Shown here piece after piece: positions 1 through 11,396 of a DNA stretch of 64,000 nt (positions are counted from its first letter, which is position 1; each line of letters begins with the position of its first letter). This DNA comes from Halichoerus grypus (Eukaryota; Chordata; Mammalia; Carnivora; Phocidae): contig NC_135718.1 of assembly GCF_964656455.1 (NCBI RefSeq), forward strand, positions 144,318,262 through 144,382,261, read 5' to 3'. Made by a program: the position numbers and the translations under genes. Under the pieces are notes generated by a model that saw only the letters and a program-made list of their open reading frames with translations, was not told the DNA's origin and did no database searches.

Positions 1-238
1 CTACAGTCATACTTTGTCCAAGGATTCTGAAGGAAAAATCCAGCCCGGGGAAGACACTCCCTTGGTTTGTGCGTGGTGAATTTCTCAGGGAGCTGCCGGG
101 AGGGGAGGGGTTGGGGGTTCCATTTGGTTGGTTTCCACTGAATAGCATTGAGCCCAAAGAAAGCCCGTAACTAATTGGCTCTGTTGGGGGGGGCAATGTG
201 CTATCAGGACTTTTTTCTCTCTTTCTTTCTTCTGTCTG
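1..238. other. Unique non-coding DNA
   Basis: No repeat family or coding exon is recognised here. The segment borders the polypyrimidine tract that begins at 239. Confidence 0.4.
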
Positions 239-281
<43 letters not shown>

Positions 282-397
282 CTCTCTCTCTCTTTCTTTC
301 CTTCCTTCCTTCCTTCCTTCTTTCTTTTCTTCTTTCCTTCCTTCCTTCTTCCCTTCCTTCCTTCCCTCCTTCCTTCCTTCTTTCTTTCTTTCTCCTT
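239..397. repeat. Pure polypyrimidine microsatellite (TTTC)n/(CT)n/(TTCC)n
   Basis: 159 consecutive C or T bases on the plus strand with no purine. The tract moves from TTTC units through CT dinucleotides to TTCC units and back to TTTC. Open frames that run through it on both strands (Ser/Phe/Leu-rich on plus, Lys/Arg/Glu-rich on minus) follow from the repeat and are not genes. Such tracts can form intramolecular triplex DNA and are prone to length change. Confidence 0.95.
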
Positions 398-1724
398 ATT
401 TTTTTAAGTGCAGTGGGCATGGAGACGTGGCATTGCATTTTGCGCGGTAGCCTTAGTGTGCTCTCCTGGACGGAGCCAACTGGCAGAGTAACTGAGATTA
501 GCCTCAAGTGACCAACATTGTATTTGCATCTGAAAGTGCCCGCCTCGAACAGCAGAAGCAGCATTTGCACTGGAGGGGAGGAGACTGAATACATCCTCTT
601 GAGCTGTCCTGTTGGAGGACTCCAAGTCAAGCCTCGCCCCTCGTACAGCTCTAGGGTCCATGAAGAGAACCTTCTGGATTTAGGACTAAGATCTCATCTT
701 GAAAGAAATAGCCTCTATGTCGGGTTCAGTAATGTGCTCCGTGAAGGATGGCAGTTTGGATATTTTTAGTTCCTCAATTTCTGCCCGCTCACTTTGTCTC
801 TTTCTCTTCCTTCCTGCTGCATCTTGCTCTACCTCGTTCACCAGGCAGGGGATGTGGTCTGATGCTCCTTTGTTCCCTCATTTGTAAATGGGGGTGGGGG
901 TAGGATAGTCCTTGAAGTGGGCCGAATCCGATGAATGAGTTCCCTCCCCGGGGATGTGAGGGCACTACCTTACTTGGTCAACTGTCCTACACAGCTTCAT
1001 CCTCTGTGGCAAAACAGCAGAGACAAAGGAATGGAATTTCACTTCCTCCTCGGGGAAAGAGAAAAGCTTGAAATTGTGAGTTTTCCCAGGCTTCTTCTGG
1101 GATGCCAAGGAAGACTGAATTGCATAATCTCACAAAAATGTGAGATGCAATCTACGCCTCCATAAACTAAGAATATAGAGTCAAGGGACTAGAAACACCG
1201 AGAAACATGTGTGTGACTCCCTGACCTGAGCACAATTAAAGATGTTCATTGTGAAATCTAAATGCCTCCAGACCAGAGAACTACAGACCCGAGAAATGTA
1301 ATTCACCATGGAGGGATCCTGATGTCACATGGGGTTCTTTCAAAATGGCTCCTGGGGAGAGCCCAGAGACACACAGGAATGTCTTTTCCATTAAACTCAG
1401 AAGATCCATATTGGAAACCTTGCCCATTCTTCTAATAAAGATTGTATCTAAAGGTAAAGATAGCTTTTAATATATTGCTATTTTAGAGATTGCCTTCTTG
1501 ATATTTGTATTGGTTTTATTTTAAATGTGTTGATTATTTGCTGTTGATCAGCAAAGCACTGGGCTCAGAGCAGAGCTGCTGGGCTTGGAACCCTAGCCAA
1601 CTGCTCCAAGGGCCTTAGCAACACTGGCCTAGGGCTGGCCCAGGCCTGGCCAATGTGAAGGAGTGCAGATGTGTGGGCTGGTAACTATGGAAGGAAGGTT
1701 ACAGAGGGAGCAGGGATCTATTAA
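398..1724. other. Unique non-coding DNA
   Basis: No recognisable repeat family or coding exon. The open frames are short and have no recognisable domain. A simple reading is intergenic or intronic sequence. Confidence 0.5.
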
Positions 1725-2105
1725 ATTGAACACTGTTTATTAGGCACCTACTCGTGCCATGTAACTGTGTTAGGGCCACATGCCGGGAATGCAAAGATAA
1801 ACATGACATAGTTCCTGCCCATGAGAATGTCACAATTTTTTTAAAGATATTTTATTTATTTATTTGAGAGAGACAGAGAGAGAGAGAGAGCACACACACA
1901 CACACAGGAGTGGGGGTGGGAGCTGGGGAGGGGCAGAGAGAGAGCAGGGAGCCCAATGCAGGGCTCTATCCCAGGACCCTGAGATCATGACCTGAGCCAA
2001 AAGCAGACATTTAATGGACTGAGCCACCCAAGCGCCCCAAGAATGTTACAATTTGATAGGAAAATACAAAGAAAATAATGAATCCATGTGATATGATAAG
2101 GGCTA
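1725..2105 (-). mobile_element. L2-type LINE 3' end, split by a SINE
   Basis: The segment reads like the reverse complement of the L2 3' end: a TTATTAGGCACCTACT-type stretch, then a 'gttcctgcccatgagaatg' segment equivalent to the L2 'gggcagggac' region. The Can-SINE at 1839-2039 interrupts it. The copy is heavily diverged. Confidence 0.5.
1839..2039 (-). mobile_element. Can-SINE (tRNA-derived carnivore SINE)
   Basis: Read on the minus strand, it has the tRNA-like head with A- and B-box-like motifs, a CT-rich body (including a CA/GA microsatellite) and an A-rich tail. Imperfect 15-bp target-site duplications lie at 1824-1838 and 2040-2054 (1 mismatch). Confidence 0.93.
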
Positions 2106-3461
2106 AATTAGTAACATGAACATTATTTTTTTATGCAGACCTCAGGGATAGGGGAGGGCCTTTTAAAATCCTTCAGCAAAAATCATGGTCCAAAAGAATT
2201 TATCTGGACTTATTAGGAGGATCTCTGTCTCTTGCGCCTAAGCCTGTGGTGCCCAAAGTAGGTGTGGGTACCCCGATGGTGATGGTGTAGATGCAGAAAT
2301 GAAATATGATAACATGTTTATGCTTTTAAATGTATCCTTGTGAATTTTATTTTTTGCATATGTTTTATAACATGACATAATGGTTCAGTAGTAACTGTTT
2401 ATTATTTACAAAAATAATGAGCTATATTGAGAGGTGCATGCTCAGAAAGCCTTGATGTGAGAATGTGAACAAAAGTTTGAAAATGATTAAGCTCTGTTGT
2501 CCCCCATTTTCAAGGCCCTGGATCATCTTCCCTCAGGCTTTTAGGTAGTTTGGGTGTGTCTCAGCAACCATAAGCTCCCCTGACCATCTCCTATTACCTC
2601 CCCGCAGCAGAGAGGACCCTCCAATTACCAGCATCCTTCCTCCTTTGAAGGCTCCCTGTAATTATATGACTTTCCCTCTGCCCTTTTATGTCATAAATGG
2701 TTGAGGAGGCAGACACCCAGATAGGTGAGGTAACTCGTCCAGCATTATAGGATCAGTATTATTAATGCGCTTTCTGGCAGAAATTAAGAAAGAAACCAAA
2801 ACAACCCTGATATTGGCTGAGGTGTTGGACTAGTAAGAAACTGGCCAAGGTTTTAAACCAAAAAGCAAAAATCACAAAGCCTGTTGCTATAAGAACTATA
2901 AAAGCCGTGAGGTGAATGAGGCAGGGTAAGTGAAATCAGCATAACTAATGGCCACTTGTGGAATTCGTAGGTACAGGCCCCAGTGAAGATCCCCACGCTG
3001 TCACTCAGTACCTGTGAGAGCTAAATAATTCCTGGACACCGCAAGTGGGTCAGTTGCTGTTGGTGGGCTACAGGGAATAGAAACCAGCTCTGGCTAGCAT
3101 CAGCACTCCCTAGAAGAATTTGTTGAGAGGAAACAGGATCGTCCCCAGAATCCAAGGGAAGAGCTGAAATGTAGGTTTTATGAAGGACAGTTCCCGGGAT
3201 CCTGGCAGGGACTGGAGCCTCTTGCCTCTCAGGACTCGGCTCTGCCAACTCCACCATAACTGCTCTTGGGTTCTGGAATGGATCTCCACTCAGAATTCCA
3301 GTTCTCGGGATGGAGATTCTAATTGGCCTGTCTTGGTCCCGTGCCTATCTGTGTGGTTCTGTTATTGGACAGGGCTGGGATTTAAACCCTAGGAGCCTAC
3401 AGAGTGGAAGAAAGGCCGGTCCCCAAAGGAAGGAGAGCAGAGCGGACAAAAACCAAGGCAT
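2106..3461. other. Mostly unique non-coding DNA
   Basis: No secure repeat or gene. A stretch around 2240-2490 ends in a TTTGAAAATG-like motif faintly like the edge of a hAT element, but it is too diverged to call. The short frames on both strands at 3021-3525 show no protein family. Confidence 0.35.
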
Positions 3462-3612
3462 GTCTACCACCCTGAGGTTCTGTTATCTCCTCTGGAAAAT
3501 GGAAATAAACATACAGATCCCATAGGGTTGTTTTGCAAATTAATCGAACAAGATAATCTTTGCAAAATCCTTAATGCAAGGCCTGGCGTTTAGCCCTAGA
3601 TAAATACAAATA
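3462..3612 (+). mobile_element. MIR SINE fragment
   Basis: It matches the 3' half of MIR by eye: a 'ctcctctggaaaatgg' segment (the MIR 'tcatctgtaaaatgg' region), 'agggttgttttgcaaattaa', then a 'gcctggcgtttag' segment (MIR 'gcctggcacatag'). Confidence 0.6.
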
Positions 3613-4334
3613 AAATTTAAAAATAAAATTAAAAGTAGACATTTTTATTATCTTTATTATGAATTGTGTGAGATCATATGGGAATTCTTAAAAGGTCAGA
3701 CTCCCTTCTTATAAAGTACTGGTAGAAGTGGCTTTAAGTAGGGAAATCTCCTAGCGGGATCTATTTTTCTGAGCGCCAATGATAGACTGAATATCTGGAA
3801 GGGAACACAATCATACAATTACTCCAGTGGGAAATTTCAGCTACTTTCATCCCTGCTTTGTGCATGGAGTCCCTCTCCTCTTCCTGTGTCATTGTCCTGA
3901 AACCCTGTGATTCCACGTGCACATTTGCAAAAAATAAAAAAATAAATCACCTCTTAAAGTCACTCCCCTCCCCATTTGCTTTTTCCCTAGATCTTGAGGT
4001 TCTTGTCTCAGTTTCCCTGAACTCTCCAAGGGTATGGGAAGGAGAAGGAAATCCTGTCTTTGGGGACAAGAGACTCACAAGAAGCGTCAACACAGCACTC
4101 CACAGCCTGTCAATTTCATAGAAAAGCAAACTCATAGAATTTTAGGTAATTAATGGAAATTTTTAGTCATTTGGGCCGCATTAAATGCATATTTAAGTAT
4201 CACATAAATATACCCTCAGACTTGGTATTAATTTATTCCAGGGTTGACAAACCCAGTCTTAGTCGTATACTTATTATCAGACAGCTGACCCATGCGCCGC
4301 AGTGGGTCACGGTGTGTAATGGATGATGAATTTT

Positions 4335-4348
4335 CGAGCAGAGGGCAG
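4335..4348 (+). promoter_or_regulatory. CTCF-like core motif
   Basis: The 14-mer matches the common CTCF core CCAGCAGAGGGCAG at 13 of 14 positions (G instead of C at the second). It lies in repeat-free DNA. This is motif evidence only. Confidence 0.25.
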
Positions 4349-4845
4349 CGTGCAGGCTGAGCTGGGAGCCTGTGAGTGTGCAGTCAGGGCAGGTGGGTTG
4401 GGCCGGCCCCACCTCTGCCCGGGTAGCCCTTTTATCGCCCTGACACAGTGCTAATCTCTGCCCCGGGACAAGTTCTCCCAGAGCTGAAAGTCTCGGGAGG
4501 AAGAGCCTTGAGTTGGGAGCCAGTTAAAGGGCTTGCTCAAGTTCACGATGACCAGAAAAATATTCCGAGAAGGTTCCAGCCAGCCCGTGTCAGCTGTAAA
4601 ACCCACAGATGGCTGCCACGTGCAAATGTGAGCGGTGCTTCCACGTATGAGTAAGGTTCCCGCTGACGAAGCAAAATGGGAAACAGGAGCAATGAGCTGG
4701 GTAATTCAAGCAACAGGCTCGTTTTGGTCCTGCTGAGCTGAGTGATTCAGAAAGGTCCAGGAGTCGAGCTTCGGCAAAACCGTTCTTTGATCCGTGGAGG
4801 AGTTTCTGGAGCTAGATTTAGCCGTCGCCTCCTCCTCCTTCTCCT

Positions 4846-4873
4846 CCCCCTCCTCCCCGCCCCCCCCACCCCC
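4846..4873 (-). other. Potential G-quadruplex
   Basis: On the minus strand there are four G runs of 5, 8, 4 and 5 separated by loops of 1, 1 and 4 bases, which meets the usual G3+N1-7 rule. It lies at the end of a CTCC-rich tract. Confidence 0.5.
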
Positions 4874-5240
4874 GCACCAGCAGGCATCACCTTAAACAGC
4901 CTATCCCTCCCTTTCCCATCTCATCAGGCCCGCGTCTTTAAAAACAGACAAACAAGACACAGGCATCTGGGGGGAGATTCCAGGCTGTTCTTTCTCTCCT
5001 CCCTCTTAGACCCTTAAAAATAAAACACACTTTCTTTAGACAGTTTTACCCCTCACATAGCTTCTGGTGGGCACGAAGTAAATGACAATGAATTCGTGTT
5101 TCCTGTCTATTAGGCAGATAGTTAGGGCCATGGTTTTTTACTCTCTCAGGCCATTATTAATTTCTTGGAGAGGACAGCAAAGCAAGAGTTTAATAAATGG
5201 TAAATTTAGTGGGTGAGTAAACCACGATTTTACCCCACTT

Positions 5241-5825
5241 TAAGCCAAGGCAAATTTGCTGTACATACATGCACACACATATATACACACACAGTTACAC
5301 ACATAGTCCATAAAATGCTTATGAGGGTCTTTTTTTCCAACAGCAAGGTCCCTGAGTACATGTAAAATATGGTTGAATTTTCAACATGTGACTTGAACGC
5401 AACCTTTGGGGAATGCATTCCTCGTATAAATTGTGGCGAATGTACAAAAACAATGCTTCAGTGCTATCAAAATCTTTGGCTGAAGAGTAGTCGGCTACAT
5501 ATATCTTTGGTTTACAAGAGGCTAAACATCCGGATTGTTTCCAATGTTTCCAAAAGAAAAAAACAGTTTCCCAAAACCTCCTCTTGGCCTGTCAAACTGG
5601 GTCCTTGCAGTTTGGCCCGAACCTTATCTTTCCAATCTTCTTTCTCATTACTCTCCTACACAATTCTTCTATTTCTGTTTCTTATAAACCAGTGACTATA
5701 CATTTCAAAGTACACGTGACATTTATGAACACTCTAAAGTCAAGGATGAATCTTAGGACTCTCTGTGGTTCTCAGGCCCTGGGTTTGGAAGAACCGTAGA
5801 GACTAGACTTCCCAGTAAGAGGTCA

Positions 5826-5830
<5 letters not shown>
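5241..5830. other. Unique non-coding DNA
   Basis: No recognisable repeat or exon. The 108-codon plus-strand frame at 5369-5695 has no recognisable domain and begins without gene-like context. Confidence 0.4.
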
Positions 5831-5883
<53 letters not shown>

Positions 5884-5895
5884 GCACACACACAC
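5831..5895. repeat. Compound (CT)n(CA)n microsatellite
   Basis: About 15 CT units run directly into CA units, with one interruption near the end. Confidence 0.95.
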
Positions 5896-6781
5896 TTCTG
5901 TAGAATGTGGTGATACCATCAGGTACCAATAATTAAGCCTGATGCTGAGGAAGCAGAATGGATGTCATGGGCTGGTCCCACTTTAAAAGACATTTTAACC
6001 CAAATAGATCTCTGGGATCACTGGCCTGAGTCTCATGTTAGGGTTGGAGCAACATGGGTTCAGTCTTTCTCAGTGGCTAAAGTCTGCTTTAGCTTTAGGA
6101 TCTGTGTGGTGCTTCTCTGCTTTTCACACTATCTTGAATGTCAGGGCTTGAGTTCTACTTTTGACTCACAAACTAAGCTGATCTGTCCAACCACACTTTG
6201 TCTCTGTCCAAGAGCAAGTGGATCCCAGCTGAAATAAACCCTGACCTACTGCCCTAATCCCTGTGTTCTTGTTCAAAAGCTAAGCATCCATCCTTCTGTG
6301 CGGTGGTCCATGTCTATGTTGTGTTGCGGCATCCAGCATAGTGCTCTGTGCAGAAGGGAGTCAGGAAATATTTGAGTAAGTAAGAGTGCAATAACTATCT
6401 GAGTGAAAGATGAAACAAAACAGAAATGTAAAAAATAATTTGTATGAGAAGCTGAATTTTTAGGTTTTAATTCAAATGTGTTAAAACCACACAGATGAGT
6501 TTGGGTTCCGTACTCTCTTCTCCCCATATTTCTGGGAGATGAGACAACTTCTGATCAGGGCTGATCCTCCCTGGCAGGGGGGCTCAGAATGGCAAAGCCA
6601 GAGGATGTGAGACTGGGACCAGGAGCCTTGAGTGTAAGTCCATCATTCTAGAGCAGCCTTGTGAGCTGGATCAAGTGAAATTCTGTTGACCCCAATTTCT
6701 TCATTTGCTGGTGATAATGAGGTTTTGAGGATAGAGACATTGATGTGAACCTACTTTGGACATTGTCACTTTGTCACTTTT
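5896..6781. other. Unique DNA with a possible weak MIR trace
   Basis: Mostly without recognisable features. The stretch 6600-6765 has a loose MIR-like order ('gtgagctggatcaagtgaaat', 'cccaatttcttcatttgctggtgataatga') but is too diverged to call on its own. Confidence 0.3.
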
Positions 6782-6972
6782 AAAGACTTTTTAAAAAAAT
6801 TTATTCATTACATACAGAGAGAGAGAGCATGAGCAGGGGGAGAGGCAGAGGGAGAGGGAGAAGCAGGCTCCCTGCTGAGCCAGGAGCCTGATGTGGGGCT
6901 CAATCCCAGGGCCCTGGGATCATGACCTGAGCCAAAGGCAGACGCTTAACCATCTGAGCCACCCAGGTGCCC
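6782..6972 (-). mobile_element. Can-SINE
   Basis: Full-length minus-strand copy with head, CT-rich body and A/T-rich tail. Perfect 14-bp target-site duplications lie at 6768-6781 and 6973-6986. Confidence 0.95.
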
Positions 6973-7048
6973 CACTTTGTCACTTTTTATATGGCTTTTT
7001 TCTGCTGGTGATACACAAGCAGAAAGAGCTTAACCTATCTTCATATCC

Positions 7049-7128
7049 GAAGGGTCAACCGGGATAGCTTCTTATGTCAGGCCTATTTGAAGGGTTGACT
7101 GGGGTAGCTTCTTACATCAGGCCAAGAT
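7049..7128. repeat. Diverged 40-bp tandem duplication
   Basis: Two adjacent units (7049-7088 and 7089-7128) share the order GAAGGGT..., GG-TAGCTTCTTA and TCAGGCC, with scattered substitutions. Confidence 0.75.
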
Positions 7129-7555
7129 GTAAATCTAAACCATGCAAAGTGAGGGTGTATGTATTTAGAAAGTTTCTGGAAAATTCACAAACATCTTTGG
7201 TAACCTGCTCAAATGGCTCATTACTTAAATCCTGGAAAGGTTTTGCCTGTAACGTAGTTTGTGCTCCCGTTAGGTCCCACAGCACCTACCAAAACAACCA
7301 CCATTAACTCCAGCTGTAAATAAGCCCCTCCCTTTTCTGTCCACAAGAGTGTCTCTAACTTTTTGGGGGGCCAAGGCAGTACAGGATGATAGGTTATGAA
7401 TTCTTGTCACCTGGTCTACAATGGGGGTTACACCCATGGAACAATGAGAAGAAACACGATTTTTCCTGACCTTCCCTGAAGTAACCTCACATTGGACCTC
7501 AATAAAAGTGAGAGACATTTTTAATGAAATGCTTTAGGTGATGATTCTATTTAGA

Positions 7556-7595
7556 ATTAGTGATTTATAATAAAAATTAGTGATTTATAATAAAA
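7556..7595. repeat. 20-bp perfect tandem duplication
   Basis: The unit attagtgatttataataaaa is present twice without mismatch, directly before an AT-rich microsatellite. Confidence 0.9.
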
Positions 7596-7599
7596 ATGA

Positions 7600-8345
7600 A
7601 TATATATATTATATATGTGTGTGTCTATATATATACTAATATATATATATGTCTTCATTTCCATTTCTAGCAGAGCTCCTAGAACCCTTGGAATTCCCTA
7701 AGCGATAAGAGCGTTAAGAAGTCTTATGTCTTTTGTTATGTTAATGAGGTGACTTTTGGACCACATGTAAAGTTCGGGCTGGTTGCCAGAAGAACCAACT
7801 ATGTGATTTGAGAGTTGGAAACTTCAGTCCTGCCCCTTGACCTTGGAGGGGAGAGAGCTGGAGGTTAAATCAATTGCCAATGGCCAATGATTTAATCAAT
7901 CATGCCAATGTAATGAAACCTCCCTACAAACCCAAAGGATAGATTCCAGGTTGGTGAGCACAGGGACATTTGGGGAGAGCGGCACACTTGGAGAGGGCCT
8001 GGAGGCTCCTCACCCTTTCCTCATACTTTGCCTGATGCATCCCTTCCGTAAGTAAAATGTTAGTCTCTAAGTCCTGTGAGGCACCATAGGAAATTAATTG
8101 AACGCAAGGAGGAGGGTATGGAAACATCCAATCTATGGCCAGTCAGTCAGAAGCACAGATGACACCGTGAACTTGCATCTGAACTTGTAATTGGCATCCA
8201 AAAATGTGGAACTGAGCCCTTCACTTGTGGGATCTGATGTTGTCTCCATGTAGATAGTGTCAGAATTGAGTTGAATTGTAGGACACCCAGCTTGTGTCTG
8301 GGAGTTGTTTGAATGTGTGGGGAACCCTCCCACCCCAACACACAC
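7600..8345 (+). mobile_element. Solo LTR of an ERVL/ERV3-type endogenous retrovirus
   Basis: The stretch from the (TA)n-rich start through 'gagctcctagaacccttgg' to 'tgtcagaattgagttgaattgtagg' and 'gtggggaacc' follows a familiar mammalian LTR. The same family occurs in the opposite orientation at 39655-41315 of this window. I see no internal retroviral genes beside it, so it is a solo LTR. The precise family name is not secured. Confidence 0.75.
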
Positions 8346-9150
8346 ACATGGGAATTGATGGAGGGAGAATTGGCATTTTCCCCAGGTTATTTCCTATTTC
8401 CTCTGCATCCCATGAGGGTCAAGCTCTCACTGCATAGACCTGCTAGGAGAGGTTTACCTTGATGTTTACTAAGCAATTGGAGGGTGCCTTACAGACTTGG
8501 CTTCATCCTAAACATTCCACTCATCTCGTTCTTCTAAGAGCCCTTTTTACTCCTTCCCACTTCCAGTGTCCTCACCTGCCTTTCGAATGCCTTCCCTATA
8601 GATCGCGTTGCAAGTTCTGTCTTGTAAATTCCACAGCCTCATGATTGAATGTCAATGGCGGAGGGGTGGGGGACCATCCCTGTATTTGCCCGTCCCTCAG
8701 GATCTAGTCCCATGTACGGGGAGGTAGAAACTCCAAAGCTTCTTCTCCAGTCTGTCACTAGTTGCCTTGAATGTTTGAAAATCAAAGACCATCACAAAGA
8801 TTGATTTCCCTCTTTTTAGTCTTCAGGAGAAATTGTTATTCCTCCATTGACATAACTTTGATGCTCTTTCTTGTGAAATACTTTCATCAGCTTTATCGTG
8901 TAGAGGGAGAACTGACAGCTGCCTCTCTGCTGAGTTATTTCACAACCCCTCTTATATAAACTTGACACTGAAGAGCAGCATGTCTAATTGCTTCTCCTTA
9001 AATCCTCAGAGGTGGTGGTTGGTGGAGATGACGGGTTGGAGGAATAATCTCAGCTGACATCATCATAGTCATCATGATGATGTATTGAGTATTGGTTATG
9101 TGTCAGACATAATGATAATGATAATAATAATAATAACTCTATTTGCTGAC
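8346..9150. other. Unique non-coding DNA
   Basis: No gene. A short degenerate AAT/GAT microsatellite lies at about 9109-9136. The small frames at 8459-8644 and 8771-8959 show no domain. Confidence 0.4.
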
Positions 9151-9365
9151 ACTTTTGACTGTTTCCTTTGTGCCAGACGATGACATAGGGCCTTTACCTT
9201 TAGCATGTTATTATAACTTTATGATAATCTTATATTAAGTACTATTATTCTTACCTACATTACACAGAGCAGGGCACTGAAGAAGTGGGACTAAGCAGTT
9301 GTGTCCATGGTCATGGCCAGTAAGGGGGTAGATCCGTGTTCAAACCTGTGTCTGATGAACTCCAG
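9151..9365 (-). mobile_element. MIR SINE
   Basis: Reverse-complement MIR layout: 'tttgtgccagacgatg', 'gtactattattcttacctacattacacag', then 'gtcatggccagtaag' and 'gtgttcaaacctgtgtctga', which correspond to the MIR core and tRNA-derived head. Confidence 0.65.
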
Positions 9366-9841
9366 TAGTTTTCCTATTATTTTGCCTATGGTTGACATTT
9401 CCTAAGTATGGTCGATTGACTGATCTTCATAAGAACCTTCAGACCCTTGATATTGAAAAGACAAGGTGTAGTGATGTGCTGTTGTTAGTGTTTGAGCAAG
9501 CACAGCTGTCTACAACAAAGAGCATATGGGCATTCTCAGTTGAAGTTTACCCTAACTGAAATGGTGTTTTTTAAAAAGCCTCCCTTTCTGAACTGCTGAG
9601 CGAATTTAATGCTCCAAATGGGTGCCAAATTGGCAGCCTGCAGGATAAATTCCGCTATTTATGCAAGAAATGGACACAGTGGCCATGTGCTCCAACCCTA
9701 ACCTTGAAGGACCTTCTCTGTAGAACATAAGGTTAATGCATCCTTCACATCTCGTTCCATCTTGGCCCCCACAAGTCCTGCTGATGTAGGTGCTAGACCA
9801 GTAGCCGTAACTGTGCTAGGAGCCTTGAGATCTGTAACTCC
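9366..9841. other. Unique non-coding DNA
   Basis: No repeat or exon is recognised. A short everted palindrome, TGCCAA-A-TTGGCA, lies at 9623-9635 beside a motif-rich stretch and could be two NFI-type half sites. Confidence 0.3.
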
Positions 9842-9990
9842 TCAAACCTGCCTGGATATCAAAATCACCTGGGGGCTTAAAAAAATATACAGATTCCTGG
9901 ACAATTGCCAAACTTTCTGACTTGGAACCTGGCCAGGAACCTGTATATATTTTCTAAATCCTGCCCCAGATTTGGGAACCACTGCACTGA
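9842..9990. mobile_element. MER5-type hAT-Charlie relic
   Basis: Contains 'atcaaaatcacctgggggctt' and a trailing 'atttgggaaccactgcactg', which match the edges of the MER5/Charlie group. The centre is diverged. Confidence 0.55.
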
Positions 9991-11037
9991 GGAAGGTTCT
10001 ATCCTCTATGGACTCTTGTCCATTTTCCTCCTGCATGGTCAGCGGCCATCTTCTTGCTCACCTACCCTTCCACCTTCACGCACACACTATGAAGCGAATA
10101 TCTTACTAGGGTCAGAGAAGCTGGACGAAAGGTTAGGCTTTATCAACTGAAGTCAATATTTACTTGAGAAGCCTTTTGGCACATCTGTGTTACTAGCAAA
10201 TGTCTGTCCCAACTGCTCAAAAACCTAAACCTTAATCAGCAGGTTATATTTAAATACAGGCTCCACTTCTAAATTGCATTCACATTTTTGTTAGCATATT
10301 TTTTATATTACTTCTTCTCAATTTTTTCCATTGTTTATTTATTTATTTCTCAAGAATTGTTTCCAGACAGTCACTGGAAGGCAAACAAAATGAAGCATGG
10401 CTAGAAACAGACCTTAAAAAAAATTCCAACCCATTGACAGAAACCAACATAATAAGCTTTTTGGCAGTTGTTTAAAAGAAATATTATTATGGTCCAATAA
10501 CCTTGTTGTGATTACTGTAGAATTGGCAATGTTGCAAATCTATGGAGATTATAGGCAAGAAGGAAGATATAAAATAAGTGGCTCCAATTCTTTTGCAGGT
10601 GTTGGGGGAGAAAGAAAAGGAGGGTTGGGGAAAATGTGCACATGATCTTCATTTGGATGCTCTTAGCATTATCTCCCTCCCTCCTTATTGACTTATGATT
10701 TTGTTAATTATGTATAATCTTTGTGTTGAAGTGTCCTCTAGTTATGTTATATAGATTTTTATACTAGCTAGAATCAGAAATCTAGAAAAATGCACTCTCT
10801 ACAACAATTGTGTATTTCTCCATAGTAAGAACTCTTAACACAATGTTAAGAGGATAAAGGATGAGAGAATAGGAAATTGTATCAACAGACCTGAGGTCTA
10901 CAAGATGCCTCTACATTTTATTGTCTCTCAGAGAGGTCTTACCCTGACATCGTGGATTGTTGGGCTTCTCCTTTAAAGAAATGAAACTCTTTTTTCCCAT
11001 AAACAAACTGTATTTAGAACCTCTCTTAGTCAGCTTT
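9991..11037. other. Unique AT-rich non-coding DNA
   Basis: No gene or secure repeat is recognised. Confidence 0.4.
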
Positions 11038-11396
11038 GGCTGCTATAACACAATACCATAGACTGGGTGCCTTAAACAACGAACGTGTATTTCTCACAGT
11101 TCTGGAGGCTGGGAAGTTCAACATCAAGTGCTGACAGATGCAGTGTCTGGTGAGTCTGCTTCCTGGTTTGCCTATGGCTGCTTTCTTGCTGGGTCCTCAC
11201 GTGGCAAAGAAAGAGGTCACTTCTCTCATGTGTCTTCTTATAAGGGCACCAATTCCATTCAGGAGGATGCCACCCTCATGGCCTAATTATCTCCCAAAGG
11301 CCCCACCTCCATATATCATCGCATTAGGGATTAGGGCTTGCATATACGGATTTGGTGGTGGAGGAGAGGATAAATATTTGGTCCATAGCAGAATCT
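11038..11396 (-). mobile_element. MaLR-type LTR (MST/MLT1-like)
   Basis: On the minus strand it runs from 'tgctatggaccaaat' through 'ggaggtggggcctttgggag' and 'cttataaga' to 'cctccagaactgtgagaaata' and 'tatagcagcc', the standard order in non-autonomous MaLR LTRs. A 154-codon plus-strand frame overlapping it (11138-11602) is incidental. Confidence 0.8.

Larger units (their letters stand above)
3613..5240. other. Unique DNA with candidate regulatory stretch
   Basis: Repeat-free apart from a C-rich run at 4830-4873. The part at 4260-4760 has a denser, more motif-rich composition than its surroundings, including a CTCF-like core at 4335-4348. No coding exon is recognised. Conservation has to be tested by alignment. 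Confidence 0.3.

Noticed and set aside
85..630. 181-codon minus frame rich in Lys/Arg/Glu, and plus frames rich in Ser/Phe/Leu
   Set aside because: They exist only because the polypyrimidine microsatellite lacks stop codons in these frames.
2240..2490. Possible hAT DNA transposon
   Set aside because: Only short edge similarity. No inverted repeats or target duplications could be defined.
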